Part shown: in pieces, positions 15,617-24,975 of the stretch
Layout of the letters: each line of letters starts with the position of its first letter
How positions within the stretch are numbered: position 1 is the first letter of the stretch
Assembly: GCA_031398745.1 (NCBI GenBank)
Contig: JANNNX010000071.1
Span: forward strand, 52,088-116,087
DNA length: 64,000 nucleotides
Direction: 5' to 3'
Origin: JANNNX01 sp031398745
GTDB taxonomy: Bacteria; Actinomycetota; Acidimicrobiia; Acidimicrobiales; CADCSY01
Program-made: the position numbers and the translations under genes
The notes under the pieces: generated by a model
Seen by the model: the letters and a program-made list of their open reading frames with translations, nothing else
Database searches by the model: none
Told to the model about the DNA's origin: nothing

Positions 15617-17227
15617 ATGCTCGAGGTGCGCGGGCTGTCGGTGGAGATTGGGGGCCGCACGGTGGTGGCCGACGCCACCTTCAGCATCCATCCCCGGGAC
15701 AAGGTGGGCCTGGTGGGTCGCAACGGGGCGGGCAAGACAACGCTGCTGCGGGTGCTCGGGGGGGTCAACGCTCCCACCGCGGGCTCGGTCCGCCACCGCG
15801 GCGACCTCGGCTACCTGCCCCAGGATCCGCGGATCGGGGGGGCGGCCGACGCCCGTACCGCGGTCGGCCACGTGCTGTCGGGGCGAGGGTTCGACGAGGC
15901 CATGGTCGAGCTCGAGAAGCTTCGGCTGGCGTTGGAGGAGGACCCGTCAGAGCGGGCGGTCGCTCGCTACAGCCGGGCCGAGGACCAGTTCGGCGCGGCC
16001 GGGGGCTATGCCGCCGACGCCGAGGCCCGACGGATCGCGGCCGGGCTCGGGCTCGGCGCCGACCGGCTCGACCTCCCGCTCGGCGTCCTCTCGGGCGGCG
16101 AGCGGCGCCGGGTCGAGCTGGCCCGCATCCTCTTCGCCGGCAGCGACGCGCTGCTCCTCGACGAGCCCACCAACCACCTCGACATCGATGCCAAGACCTG
16201 GCTCATGGGCTTCCTCCGGGGCTACCGCGGTGCGTTGCTGGTGATCAGCCACGACCTCGAGCTCCTCGACGAGGCCATCACCCGGGTCCTGCACCTCGAC
16301 CGCAGCGATGAGGAAGACGTCGGCCAGGTGGTCGAGTACCGCGGCACCTACTCGCAGTACCAGCGCTCGCGGGAGCGAGACGAGCAGCGAGCGGCCAAGG
16401 TGGCGGCGGCCACCACCAAGGAGATCGATCGCCTCCAGCGCCTGGTCGACCGCTTCGGGGCCAAGGCCAGCAAGGCGTCGATGGCCCACAGCGTCGAGAA
16501 GCGCATCGGTCGACTGGAGGCCGGCCGGGTGCACGCGCCGACCGCCGCGCGTCGGGCCACGGTCCGCTTCCCGGAGCCCCCTCGCTGCGGGGCCACCGTG
16601 TTGACGGTCGAGGGCCTGACCAAGGGGTACGGAGGCCCGCCGGTGTTCGCCGACGTCGACCTCGACCTCGGCCGCGGTGAGCGCGTCCTGGTGCTCGGAC
16701 TCAACGGCGCCGGCAAGACCAGCCTCCTGCGGATCCTGGCCGGGGAATCGAAGGCCGACCGGGGCGAGGTCACCTTCGGGTACCAGGTCTCGGCCGGCTA
16801 CTTCGCCCAGGAACACGACAACCTCGTGTCCGACCGCAGCCTGCTCGACCACGTCCGGCGGGAGGCTGCCACCGGCGTCACCGACACCCAGCTGCGCACC
16901 GTCCTCGGCACCTTCGCTCTGTCCGGTGACAAGGTGTTCCAGGAGGCCGGCACCCTCTCGGGCGGCGAGCGCACCAAGCTGGCCCTGGCCCAGTTGATGG
17001 TCGGACGCCACAACCTGCTTCTGCTCGACGAGCCGACCAACAACCTCGACCCTTCGAGTCGCGAGGTGGTGGCCGACGCTCTCTCGGCCTGGCCGGGGGC
17101 CATCGTGCTGGTCAGCCATGACACCGAGTTCGTCCAGCAGCTCCAGCCCGACCGCGTGCTGCTCATGCCGGACGGCCAGCTCGACCTCTTCGACGACTCG
17201 TGGCTGGAGCTGATCGGTCTCGCCTGA
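15617..17227 (+). CDS. ABC-F family ribosomal ATPase
   Basis: 536 residues with two ABC domains and no membrane segments. Domain 1: Walker A GRNGAGKTT, signature LSGGERRRVELAR, Walker B LLLDEPTNHLD. Domain 2: GLNGAGKTS, LSGGERTKLALAQ, LLLDEPTNNLD. Between them is the charged helical linker (EIDRLQRLVDRFGAKASKA) that enters the ribosomal E site in EttA/Uup proteins. It probably remodels stalled ribosomes or gives antibiotic protection; subtype cannot be told. Third gene of the helicase-SDR-ABC-F run. Confidence 0.9.
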   Translation: MLEVRGLSVEIGGRTVVADATFSIHPRDKVGLVGRNGAGKTTLLRVLGGVNAPTAGSVRHRGDLGYLPQDPRIGGAADARTAVGHVLSGRGFDEAMVELEKLRLALEEDPSERAVARYSRAEDQFGAAGGYAADAEARRIAAGLGLGADRLDLPLGVLSGGERRRVELARILFAGSDALLLDEPTNHLDIDAKTWLMGFLRGYRGALLVISHDLELLDEAITRVLHLDRSDEEDVGQVVEYRGTYSQYQRSRERDEQRAAKVAAATTKEIDRLQRLVDRFGAKASKASMAHSVEKRIGRLEAGRVHAPTAARRATVRFPEPPRCGATVLTVEGLTKGYGGPPVFADVDLDLGRGERVLVLGLNGAGKTSLLRILAGESKADRGEVTFGYQVSAGYFAQEHDNLVSDRSLLDHVRREAATGVTDTQLRTVLGTFALSGDKVFQEAGTLSGGERTKLALAQLMVGRHNLLLLDEPTNNLDPSSREVVADALSAWPGAIVLVSHDTEFVQQLQPDRVLLMPDGQLDLFDDSWLELIGLA

Positions 17228-17370
17228 TCGGGCCGGCGCGGGCGTCCAAAGGTCACCTTCGGTATCAGAAATAGTGGCGTTGACCAGGACAAATGCTCAA
17301 GTCGTGGCCCCGCGCACCGATAACACCACCTGCAGGGTCGCCACCGCGGGCGGGCTGCGCGGGAGAACCC

Positions 17371-19704
17371 ATGGTCAGCGAAGCGGTGGACGGCGCCCCC
17401 AGCCGGGGAACGAGGATCTCGATGACCTTCGCGGTTGTCGGGGTGCTCTGGGCGTTGGCCCACGGCGCCACGCTGCTCGGACCGCTGGAGGAATCGACCT
17501 TCGTGCTCCTCGGTCTGGCCTCGGTGGCCGCCACCGTGCTCGGGGTGCGCTGGTACCGGCCATCACTGCGCTGGCCGTGGTGGACGATCTGCGCCGCCGG
17601 CGTGCTCTTCGTCATCGGCGGCGGAGCCCGGGTGGCCCTCCAGACAGTCGGCGACCTCTCCGAGAGCCGGTCGCTCATCCCCGACCTCATCACCTTGCCG
17701 GGGTACCTGCTCTTCGCCATCGGGCTGACGGGCCTGGCTCGTTCCCGGCGTCGAGGACGCGACGACGACCTCGACGTGATGCTGGATGGCGTCATCGCTG
17801 CCCTGGCGGCGCTCACGCTGGCCTGGGTCTACCTGATCACCCCGGCCCTGTTCCACCAGGAAGAGGCCCCCCTGTCGGCCCGGGCACTACTGGCCGCCTA
17901 CCCCCCGATGTCGGTCTTCCTGGTGGCGGTGACCGCCCGGATCGCGTTCAGCGCCCGGACCCGGCGCTCCCCCTCCTACCGGTTCCTCCTCGGGGCCATG
18001 GCCTTCATGCTCGTGGGCGACGTGCTCTACATGTTCGTCGACTCCGGGCTCGTCACCGTTCCCCGCTCGATCGTCGACCTGCCCTACGTCCTGACCTACG
18101 TGTTCTTCGGGGCCAACGTCCTGCACCCGTCGATGCGCGAGCTCACCGAAGCCGCCCCGCCCGACGAGGTGCCCACGACCCGAAGCCGACTGACCTTCGT
18201 GGCCGTCGCCCTGAGCGTGCCCGCCCTGGTCACCATGACCCGTCGCGACTCCGCTCCCGTCGACCGGATCGTTCTCTCGGTGATCATGCTGTCCCTGACG
18301 GTGACCGTGGTCTGGCGGGTGCTGCGTGCCCTGCGGGCCAATGACCGGTCCCGAGCTCGCCTGGCCCACCAGGCCTCGCATGACGGACTGACCGGACTGC
18401 CCAACCGGGTGGTGGCCGGTCAGGAGGTGGGGGCGATGCTGAACCGGGCCCGGCGCGACGGTGGCCTGGTGGCCCTCCTGTTCCTCGACGTCGACCGGTT
18501 CAAGCTGGTCAACGACACCCTCGGCCACTCTCTGGGCGACGAGCTGCTGATCGCAGTGGCAGGCCGGCTCCGAGCGACGGTCCGACCCGACGACCTGGTC
18601 GCACGCATCGGTGGCGACGAGTTCGTCATCGCCCTGGCCGGCACCCTCGACCTCGCCGACGCCCTCCAACGGGCCGACCAGATACGGGCCTGCTTCGAGC
18701 GTCCATTCACGATTCGGGAGGCCGAGATCTACTCCTCGGCCAGCCTCGGAGTGGCGGTCAGCGACGGGAGCGACCCCGACGTCGACGCCGAGACCATGAT
18801 CCGCGACGCCGACACCGCCATGTACCAGGCCAAGGATGCGGGAAGAGACGGCGTCGCCGTCTTCGACGGCTCGATGCGGGATCGAGCGGCCGAACGCCTG
18901 GCCCTGGAGCGCGACCTGCGCCACGCCCTCGAGCGCCGCCAGCTGCACCTGCACTACCAGCCGGTCGTGCGCCTCCCCGAGGGCCACGTGGAGAGCGTCG
19001 AAGCGCTGCTGCGCTGGAACCACCCGACCCTCGGGAGCATCCCTCCGGTCAAGTTCATCCCCATCGCCGAAGACAGCGGGCTCATCGTCGAGATCGGCGA
19101 CTGGGTCCTGCGGGAGGCCTGTCGCCAGCTGGGCGAGTGGCGCCGCGACTGCCCGCCGGCGGCCAACCTCGAGGTGGCCGTGAACCTCTCGGCCCGCCAG
19201 CTCCGGGACGGCACGCTCCTCGACACCCTGACGGAGTCCCTCGAGGAGAACCAGCTCCCGCCGAACGCCCTGTGCCTAGAGCTGACCGAATCCCTGCTGA
19301 TGGACAACCCGACGGCAGCGGCCGAGGTGCTGGCATCGGTGCGGGCCCGGGGGGTGCGGCTGTCGATCGACGACTTCGGGACCGGCTACTCGTCGCTCGC
19401 CTACCTCAAGCGCTTCGCCGTCGATCACGTGAAGATCGACCGCACCTTCATCGAGGGTCTCGACCGCGACGAGACCTCCGAGGAGAGCCTGGTCGCCGCC
19501 ATCGTGGCCATGGCCGGGGCCCTGGGGGTGGCGACCATCGCCGAAGGGGTGGAGTCCGTCCGCCAGCAGCATCGCCTGGTGCGCCTGGGCGCCACGATGG
19601 CGCAGGGATACCTGTATTCCCGGCCGGTCGCGCCCGAGCAGATTCCCGAGGTCCTGACCCGGTTGATGACCCAGCCCAGCTCCTGGATCAGAGCGACCGC
19701 GTAG
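17371..19704 (+). CDS. membrane GGDEF-EAL protein (cyclic di-GMP turnover)
   Basis: 777 residues. Residues ~15-330 hold about nine hydrophobic helices, an MHYT/MASE-like sensor of unnamed type. A GGDEF domain follows with intact GGDEF at ~414-418 (RIGGDEFVIA), then an EAL domain with EALLRW at ~543, DDFGTGYSS and HVKIDRTFI. Both domains retain catalytic residues, so it could make or break cyclic di-GMP. ATG 17371 is chosen over an upstream in-frame ATG because GGGAGA lies just ahead. Its last 17 bp overlap the end of a convergent gene. Confidence 0.9.
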   Translation: MVSEAVDGAPSRGTRISMTFAVVGVLWALAHGATLLGPLEESTFVLLGLASVAATVLGVRWYRPSLRWPWWTICAAGVLFVIGGGARVALQTVGDLSESRSLIPDLITLPGYLLFAIGLTGLARSRRRGRDDDLDVMLDGVIAALAALTLAWVYLITPALFHQEEAPLSARALLAAYPPMSVFLVAVTARIAFSARTRRSPSYRFLLGAMAFMLVGDVLYMFVDSGLVTVPRSIVDLPYVLTYVFFGANVLHPSMRELTEAAPPDEVPTTRSRLTFVAVALSVPALVTMTRRDSAPVDRIVLSVIMLSLTVTVVWRVLRALRANDRSRARLAHQASHDGLTGLPNRVVAGQEVGAMLNRARRDGGLVALLFLDVDRFKLVNDTLGHSLGDELLIAVAGRLRATVRPDDLVARIGGDEFVIALAGTLDLADALQRADQIRACFERPFTIREAEIYSSASLGVAVSDGSDPDVDAETMIRDADTAMYQAKDAGRDGVAVFDGSMRDRAAERLALERDLRHALERRQLHLHYQPVVRLPEGHVESVEALLRWNHPTLGSIPPVKFIPIAEDSGLIVEIGDWVLREACRQLGEWRRDCPPAANLEVAVNLSARQLRDGTLLDTLTESLEENQLPPNALCLELTESLLMDNPTAAAEVLASVRARGVRLSIDDFGTGYSSLAYLKRFAVDHVKIDRTFIEGLDRDETSEESLVAAIVAMAGALGVATIAEGVESVRQQHRLVRLGATMAQGYLYSRPVAPEQIPEVLTRLMTQPSSWIRATA

Positions 19705-20488
19705 GCACCCCCCGGGGCGACACCCGGGCCACCAGCTCCACCACGTCGTCCCAGGCCGGGGCGGCCACCGCGGCTTCGAGCCCCTGGCCCTGGCAGACCG
19801 TCTCGTAGTACTCCGGATCGGCCAACCGCAACCGCTCGGACCACGGCCAGAAGTCGCACCAGGCCGGCACGCTGGCGGCCGATCCGAGGTAGTCCAGGGG
19901 CTCGACCCCGGCGTAGCGGGAGAACGGCAGGCGGAGCTGGCGCTGGAGCAGCCGCAGCACGGCGACGTCGAGCACGGCCACGAACCAGTCGATGCCGCAT
20001 CGCAGGGCGACCGTGCACAGCGTCTGGTACACCGCCAGGCTCACCATCCCCCGCCCCGACCGCCGGTACTCCGGAAGGACCGCCAGGGTGGCGAGGTCCC
20101 AGACTCCGTCAGCCGGCAGCGTCAAGCCGGTGTCGGACAACGTCTGGGCCAGCGGCCGCCCCCACACCCGTTCGATGTCGTCGAGGCTCTTGGAGCCGGC
20201 GTCGGAGGGCAGGATGACCCGCATCATCCCGGCGGGGAGCTGTCGGCGTTGGTCGAGTACGCAGATGAAGATGCTCGAGGCCTCGTAGGGCCCGTACTCG
20301 TCGGCCAGCAGGCCGGGGGTGTTGCCGAACGCCTCCTGGAAGACGGTCCGCTCGACATGGCGACCGAGCTCGGCGTGGGGGTCGTCGGTCGCCAATACCA
20401 CCGAGCGGAAGGGTGCGCCGTCGGGATCGACCAGGTCGCCGGCCAGGAGCCGCAGCTCGGCCTCGACCAGGTCGATGCGCTCGACCAC
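19688..20488 (-). CDS. GNAT-fold, acyl-homoserine-lactone synthase-like protein
   Basis: 266 residues. The layout resembles LuxI-type autoinducer synthases and N-acyl amino acid synthases: E-R-T-V-F near residues 46-50, ADEYGPYEASSIFICVLD (62-79), GMMRVILPS (87-95), then a GNAT acyl-CoA loop region (LAVLPEYRRSGRGMVSLAVYQ) and LLQRQLRLPFSRY. I see no close match to a characterised enzyme. Its ATG lies 2 bp after the stop of a SpeD-like gene, so the two are translationally linked. LuxI enzymes use SAM, and SpeD folds bind SAM, which makes the pairing suggestive. Convergent overlap with the GGDEF-EAL gene. Confidence 0.6.
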   Translation of the reverse strand: MVERIDLVEAELRLLAGDLVDPDGAPFRSVVLATDDPHAELGRHVERTVFQEAFGNTPGLLADEYGPYEASSIFICVLDQRRQLPAGMMRVILPSDAGSKSLDDIERVWGRPLAQTLSDTGLTLPADGVWDLATLAVLPEYRRSGRGMVSLAVYQTLCTVALRCGIDWFVAVLDVAVLRLLQRQLRLPFSRYAGVEPLDYLGSAASVPAWCDFWPWSERLRLADPEYYETVCQGQGLEAAVAAPAWDDVVELVARVSPRGVPTRSL

Positions 20489-20490
20489 GC

Positions 20491-20871
20491 TCAGAACGCC
20501 TTGGCCACGATCTCGTCGGCGTCGAAGTAGCTGCCGGTGAACTCGACCGCCCGCAGCGGGTCGAAGGCCTTACAGGTGTAGATGTCGACGCTGAAGAACG
20601 GCCGCGGCTCGTCCCAGGCGTAGAAGTGGGTGCCGGAGGTCTCCCAATGGATCCACCCGGCCCATCCGAACCGCTCCGAGCGATGGGTCATCGGCTCGAG
20701 CACCGTGCGCATGCCACAGACCGCCGACAGCTCGGACAGGTAGCCCACGATGCTCTCGGCATCGATGGGGTCGGGACAGGTGCCCTCGATGACCAGGCGC
20801 TGCCGGTAGATCCCGGGCGCCAGATCGGGCATCTCCTGTCCGTCCAGCCACAGACCTGCGTGTCCCTGCAT
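20491..20871 (-). CDS. SpeD-like (AdoMet decarboxylase-fold) protein lacking the cleavage serine
   Basis: 126 residues. The stretch WIHWETSGTHFYAWD...FFSVDIYTCKAF aligns by eye with the SpeD core (E-S-H-x-x-x-H-x-W-P-E ... D-x-F-T-C). The Glu-Ser that is cleaved to make the pyruvoyl cofactor is Gly80-Thr81, the following catalytic His is Trp86, and only the Cys (Cys100) is kept. It is therefore unlikely to self-process as a normal S-adenosylmethionine decarboxylase. It may bind SAM or a related ligand. ATG 20871 is chosen because the fold starts there; upstream in-frame sequence is basic filler. First gene of the pair with the GNAT-like gene. Confidence 0.6.
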   Translation of the reverse strand: MQGHAGLWLDGQEMPDLAPGIYRQRLVIEGTCPDPIDAESIVGYLSELSAVCGMRTVLEPMTHRSERFGWAGWIHWETSGTHFYAWDEPRPFFSVDIYTCKAFDPLRAVEFTGSYFDADEIVAKAF

Positions 20872-21049
20872 GCCGCGCACGCTACTGACGCGCCGCCCGA
20901 GAGTTGGGGACCGAGCGGGTTTGCGGCCGACCTGTCGCTCCCCGGCCACCGGGGCGACTTCTCATCGTCCTCACATGCGGCCCCCAGGGGCGGCTCCCAC
21001 CATCGATCGGGCAGGGGTCGACCGGCCTCGCCGACGAACGGAGCACGCC

Positions 21050-21922
21050 ATGGACACCGACCTCGAAGGACCGATCGCCGCACCCGAGACCGCCGCCGAC
21101 CCACCAGGCGCAGGCTCCCCGCGTCGAGATCGGCGCTGGTTCCTGGCGGCGATGACCGGTGGCCTGGCCGGGGCGGTGACGGCGGGGGCCATCGGTGCGC
21201 TCGTCGACGACGGGTCCGGGGGCTCGAGCACCGCGGCGACGAGCACCTCGACCACTACCGGCGCGACCGTGCAGGCGGCGAGCGACACCTCGGTGACCTC
21301 GGTCGGTGCGGTGCTGGCGGTAGCCCAGCCGTCGGTGGTGGCGATCGACTTCGACACCACCGAGCAGTACGGCCCGTTCTCGGTGCAGGGCACGGGGGCC
21401 GGCTCGGGCCTCGTGATCTCCACTGACGGCCTGGTGCTGACCAACGACCATGTGGTGAGCGGGGCGAGCAACATCAAGGTGACCTTGTCCGACGGCACCA
21501 CCCTCGATGCCTCGGTGCTCGGCTCGGATTCGGCCCACGACATCGCCCTACTCCAGTTGGAGGGTGGCACCGGCCTCACCGCCGCCACCCTCGGGAGCTC
21601 CGACGCCTTGCGGGTCGGTGACGACGTGGTCGCCATCGGCAACGCCCTCGACTTGGAGGGGACACCGACGGTGACCAAGGGCATCGTCTCGGCCAAGGAT
21701 CGCAGCCTGAGCTCGACCGACGGCACAACCCTGGACCACCTCATCCAGACCGATGCCGCCATCAACTCCGGCAACTCGGGAGGTCCGCTGCTGGACATGA
21801 CCGGCGCCGTGGTGGGCATCAACACCGCCATCATCCAGGACAGCGAGAACCTCGGGTTCTCTATCTCGATCGACTCGATCAAGCCCCTGATCGACGGCCT
21901 CCGGAGCGGCACCGCCAGCTGA
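21050..21922 (+). CDS. membrane-anchored HtrA-like serine protease without PDZ
   Basis: 290 residues. A cytoplasmic N-terminus (~25 residues ending RRDRR) precedes one membrane helix (~30-50), a Ser/Thr linker and a trypsin-like domain outside the membrane. The triad is His134 (TNDHVV), Asp164 (HDIALLQ) and Ser243 (GNSGGP). The protein ends right after the protease domain, so the C-terminal PDZ of DegP/HtrA is missing. Envelope quality control is the likely role. The double-Arg before the helix is not a perfect Tat signal. The start sits after a long leader with no other gene. Confidence 0.88.
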   Translation: MDTDLEGPIAAPETAADPPGAGSPRRDRRWFLAAMTGGLAGAVTAGAIGALVDDGSGGSSTAATSTSTTTGATVQAASDTSVTSVGAVLAVAQPSVVAIDFDTTEQYGPFSVQGTGAGSGLVISTDGLVLTNDHVVSGASNIKVTLSDGTTLDASVLGSDSAHDIALLQLEGGTGLTAATLGSSDALRVGDDVVAIGNALDLEGTPTVTKGIVSAKDRSLSSTDGTTLDHLIQTDAAINSGNSGGPLLDMTGAVVGINTAIIQDSENLGFSISIDSIKPLIDGLRSGTAS

Positions 21923-22006
21923 GATCGGGCGGCGGCCGCGCCGCCCGCTTGCGCGGCCAGCGCAGACGCGCAAGAAAGGCGCGGTTGGGCGACCAGAGGG
22001 AGGGCG

Positions 22007-23281
22007 ATGGACAGGCACGAGGTCGAGGTCGCGGTGGTGGGCGGGGGGATCGGTGGGCTCGCCACCGCCCTGCACCTCCACGCCGCCGGGATCGAGTGCC
22101 GGGTGTTCGAGTCGGCACCGGTGCTCGAGCCGCTCGGCGTCGGCATCACCCTGCTCCCCCATGCCACCGCCGAGCTCGAGGGGCTCGGCCTGGGCGACCA
22201 GATCTCCACCCGGGGCGTCGAGCTGCAGGAGTCGGTGTTCTTCACCAGCCACGGCCAGCTGGTGCATCGCGAACCGAGGACCAGCGGGCAGCCCCAGCAC
22301 ATGATCCACCGGGGCGACCTGCTGATGACCCTCCTCGAGGCCGTCCAGGACCGGCTGGGGCGAGACGCGGTGGTCACCGGCCACCGGGCCCGGTCGATCC
22401 GCCAGGACGAGCAGGGCGCCGAGGTCGACCTGGCCGACCCGAGCGGGGGCGATCTGGTGGCGACCTGCCGGGCCCGGGCGCTGGTCGGTGCCGACGGCAT
22501 CCACTCGGCCGTCCGGGCCGCACTGCATCCCGACGACGGCGGGCTGCGCTACGCCGGCATCGACATGTGGCGGGGCGTCACCCGGCATCCGCCGTTCCTC
22601 AGCGGCGGCAGCCACGTCCGGGCCGGCGTCCTGGACCGGGGGCGGCTCATCACCTACCCGATCCGGGATGCGGTCGACGGGGGTGACCAGCTCGTCAACT
22701 GGGTGGCCGAGCACCGGGGGTACCGCGCCGCCGAAGGCGACTGGCGCCGAGCCGGGCGCCTGGACGACTTCGCCCACCACTTCGCCAACTGGCACTTCGA
22801 CTGGCTCGACGTCCCGGCGCTGCTGGCGGGCGCGGAAGAGATCCTCGAGTACCCGATGGTCGACCGGGACCCGCTGCCGTGGTGGACAGCTGGTCGGATC
22901 ACCTTGCTGGGCGACGCCGCCCACCCGATGTACCCGAGAGGGGCCAACGGGGCTGCCCAGGCGCTGCTCGACGCTCGCACCCTGGCCACCAGCTTCACCG
23001 AGGAGGGCGAGGTGCGCCACGCCCTGGCCCGCTACGAGTCGGAACGACGCGAGGCGACGACCCAGGTCGTCCTGGCCAACCGCCGGGCCGCGCCCGACGA
23101 CATCATCGACGTGGTCGAAGAGCGGACCGCGGGACAGCGCTTCGAGCGTCTGGAGGACGTGGTCGCCCCCGGCGAGCTGGCCGGACTGGTGGAGCGCTAC
23201 AAGCAGGTCGCGGCGTACGACTCGGCCTCGCTGGCCGCCGCCCGTCGGGCTGGACGTCGCAACGAGGACCGGCCCCGCTAG
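22007..23281 (+). CDS. FAD-dependent monooxygenase, PhzS-like
   Basis: 424 residues. FAD-binding elements: GGGIGGLATALHL (residues ~11-23), ADGIHSAVR, and GDAAHPMYPRGANGAAQALLDARTLA near the C-terminus. The last motif, with MYP-x-GxNGAxQA, is the pattern of the PhzS-like flavin-dependent oxidoreductases that hydroxylate phenazine or other aromatic acids. No phenazine genes are nearby, so the substrate is open. ATG 22007 has GGGAGGG upstream. A DUF983 gene follows 9 bp after. Confidence 0.85.
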   Translation: MDRHEVEVAVVGGGIGGLATALHLHAAGIECRVFESAPVLEPLGVGITLLPHATAELEGLGLGDQISTRGVELQESVFFTSHGQLVHREPRTSGQPQHMIHRGDLLMTLLEAVQDRLGRDAVVTGHRARSIRQDEQGAEVDLADPSGGDLVATCRARALVGADGIHSAVRAALHPDDGGLRYAGIDMWRGVTRHPPFLSGGSHVRAGVLDRGRLITYPIRDAVDGGDQLVNWVAEHRGYRAAEGDWRRAGRLDDFAHHFANWHFDWLDVPALLAGAEEILEYPMVDRDPLPWWTAGRITLLGDAAHPMYPRGANGAAQALLDARTLATSFTEEGEVRHALARYESERREATTQVVLANRRAAPDDIIDVVEERTAGQRFERLEDVVAPGELAGLVERYKQVAAYDSASLAAARRAGRRNEDRPR

Positions 23282-23290
23282 ACACGAGCG

Positions 23291-23719
23291 GTGCCCGCCC
23301 CCTCGCTGCGCCAGCTCCGGCGGGCGTCACGCCGTCGCTGCCCGTGGTGTGGGAGCGATCGCGTCCTGCCCCGATGGTTGACGCTGGTGCCGACCTGTCC
23401 AGGCTGCGCCACCACCTTCTCCCGAGAAGACGGCTATTGGCTCTCGGCCCTCATACTGAACTTCGCGGTGACCGAGGCCGTGCTGGCCGTGGTCGTGGTC
23501 GGTGGGCTGGCGCTGGCCGCCCCCGAGTTCAGCACCCGCTCGCTGCTGGTGGTCACCACCGTCGGAGTCGTCCTCTCCTTGGCCACCTGCATCGCCTTCT
23601 ACCCGTACTCGAAGCTGCTGTGGCTGCTACTCGACGACTGGGTCAACCCCCGTACCGACATCGTCGAGCTCGACGGTCCTCAGCGACCCGAGCCGACCCT
23701 CCCGGAGCGACCTCGATGA
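23291..23719 (+). CDS. DUF983 family zinc-ribbon membrane protein
   Basis: 142 residues. The N-terminus has a C-P-W-C ... C-P-G-C zinc ribbon (RRCPWCGSDRVLP, CPGCATTF), followed by EDGYW and two membrane helices, a typical DUF983 architecture. The function is unknown; some sit near cytochrome oxidase genes. Start GTG 23291. Its TGA overlaps the ATG of the next small gene (ATGA), so they are translationally coupled. Confidence 0.82.
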   Translation: MPAPSLRQLRRASRRRCPWCGSDRVLPRWLTLVPTCPGCATTFSREDGYWLSALILNFAVTEAVLAVVVVGGLALAAPEFSTRSLLVVTTVGVVLSLATCIAFYPYSKLLWLLLDDWVNPRTDIVELDGPQRPEPTLPERPR

Positions 23720-24777
23720 CCGGCCGCCGATCGCTCCTCGACCGGACCTTCCGCGATGACGACGGGAAGCTCGTGCTCGGTCAGCCCCCCAACCTGCCCA
23801 TCCTCACCTGGATGGTCGCCACCGCCTCGGCCTGGCTGCTGCCGGAGGGCAACCCGGCCGAGGCCGCCCGGCTGGTGGCCTACGGCGCCCTCTTCACCTG
23901 GGGGTGGCTCGAACTGGTCGACGGCGTCAACTGGTTCCGGCGCGGTCTCGGCCTGGTGGTGCTGGTCGGGCTGGTCGCCAGCCGACTCTGAGCGGCCTCG
24001 CCCCCGCTGCAGGAGCCGTTCTCCGGTCGAGTGCACCGCCATCGACAGGGCCAGCAGCACCCCGGCCACGATGCCGTCGAGCCACCAGTGGTTGGCCGTG
24101 ACCACCACCGCCGCCACCGTGAGGACCGGGTGGGCCAGAACCCACCAGCGCCACCGGCTGGTGCTGGCCCGCATGGCGGCGACGCCGACCAGCAGCGCCC
24201 AGGCCACGTGGACCGAGGGCATGGCCGACAGTTGGGCCGCGAGGCCGGTCCCCATCGGGCCGTACACCGACTGGTCATAGAGAACGGCGGCGTCGATGAA
24301 GCCCAGCTCGGGGAGCAGTCGGGGCGGCGCCACCGGGACGAACTGGATCACCAGGCAGGCGCCCGTGGTCAGGGCCAGCGAGTTCCGGACCCATCCGAAA
24401 TGGTCGCGGTGGCGGAAGAACAACCAGACCAGCATGGCCAGGAGGGCGGGAACGTGGGCCGACGCGTAGAAGATGTTCGCGGCCTGCATGAGTAGGGGGT
24501 GCTCCAACACGAGCGCCTCGAGATGGGCCTCGCTGGGGAAGTGGAGCTGACGCTGGAGGCGCCAGATGGCCCGACCCCGGTCGAGGGCCCCATCGACCTG
24601 CAACAGCGACAGTCGGTTGGCCAACTGCCACACGGCATAGAGCGCCAGTACGAGGGCGCTCTCCGATGCCGCCGCGCCCACCGTGGCCCACGCCCGGTGC
24701 CGCCCCCGACGAGCCAGAACCGCCACCGGCACGAGGCCGAGGACCAGGCACAACGCCGCTTCCCAGGCCAGCCACAC
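23680..24777 (-). CDS. PAP2/Aur1-like phosphatase or transferase, long antisense tail
   Basis: 365 residues as the frame reads. Six membrane helices and the PAP2 signature are visible: APPRLLPELGF, SAMPSVHVAW (C2-type S-x-H) and TANHWWLDGI (C3-type H-x-x-x-D). This is the inositolphosphorylceramide-synthase-like branch acting on lipid phosphates at the membrane. The domain ends around base 24,000. The frame has no stop until 23680 and covers, antisense, the whole of the plus-strand 23716-23991 gene; that ~100-residue tail is low-complexity and probably not conserved. The GTG start at 24777 is uncertain. Confidence 0.75.
   Translation of the reverse strand: MWLAWEAALCLVLGLVPVAVLARRGRHRAWATVGAAASESALVLALYAVWQLANRLSLLQVDGALDRGRAIWRLQRQLHFPSEAHLEALVLEHPLLMQAANIFYASAHVPALLAMLVWLFFRHRDHFGWVRNSLALTTGACLVIQFVPVAPPRLLPELGFIDAAVLYDQSVYGPMGTGLAAQLSAMPSVHVAWALLVGVAAMRASTSRWRWWVLAHPVLTVAAVVVTANHWWLDGIVAGVLLALSMAVHSTGERLLQRGRGRSESAGDQPDQHHQAETAPEPVDAVDQFEPPPGEEGAVGHQPGGLGRVALRQQPGRGGGDHPGEDGQVGGLTEHELPVVIAEGPVEERSAAGHRGRSGRVGSGR
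23716..23991 (+). CDS. small membrane protein, unknown function
   Basis: 91 residues, two membrane helices (ILTWMVATASAWLLP, LVAYGALFTWGWLELVDGVNWFRR...LVVLVGLVASRL). The conserved-looking N-terminus RTFRDDDGKLVLGQPPNLPI resembles small proteins found in many bacteria. ATG 23716 overlaps the DUF983 stop by 4 bp, and both may form one complex. It lies wholly within the antisense tail of the PAP2-like frame. Confidence 0.75.
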   Translation: MTGRRSLLDRTFRDDDGKLVLGQPPNLPILTWMVATASAWLLPEGNPAEAARLVAYGALFTWGWLELVDGVNWFRRGLGLVVLVGLVASRL

Positions 24778-24975
24778 GGTCCCGGAGGTTACGAGCCGGC
24801 CGGATGAACTGGTCGGCGGACCCGCCGACGACCGAGAAGCCGGCAGGCGAGGACGGTGCCGTAACGTGTTGTGGGGCCGCACGCCGGCCCTCCCCCCGCC
24901 CACCTGCCGAGACGATCCCCGCGCCGAGCCCGGTCGCGGCGCGGCCGTCGGCCTGTTCGACTGGTCAACGACCTC

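Noticed and set aside
17228..17370. Possible cyclic di-GMP riboswitch before the GGDEF-EAL gene
   Set aside because: The leader is only about 140 nt and lacks the conserved riboswitch core.
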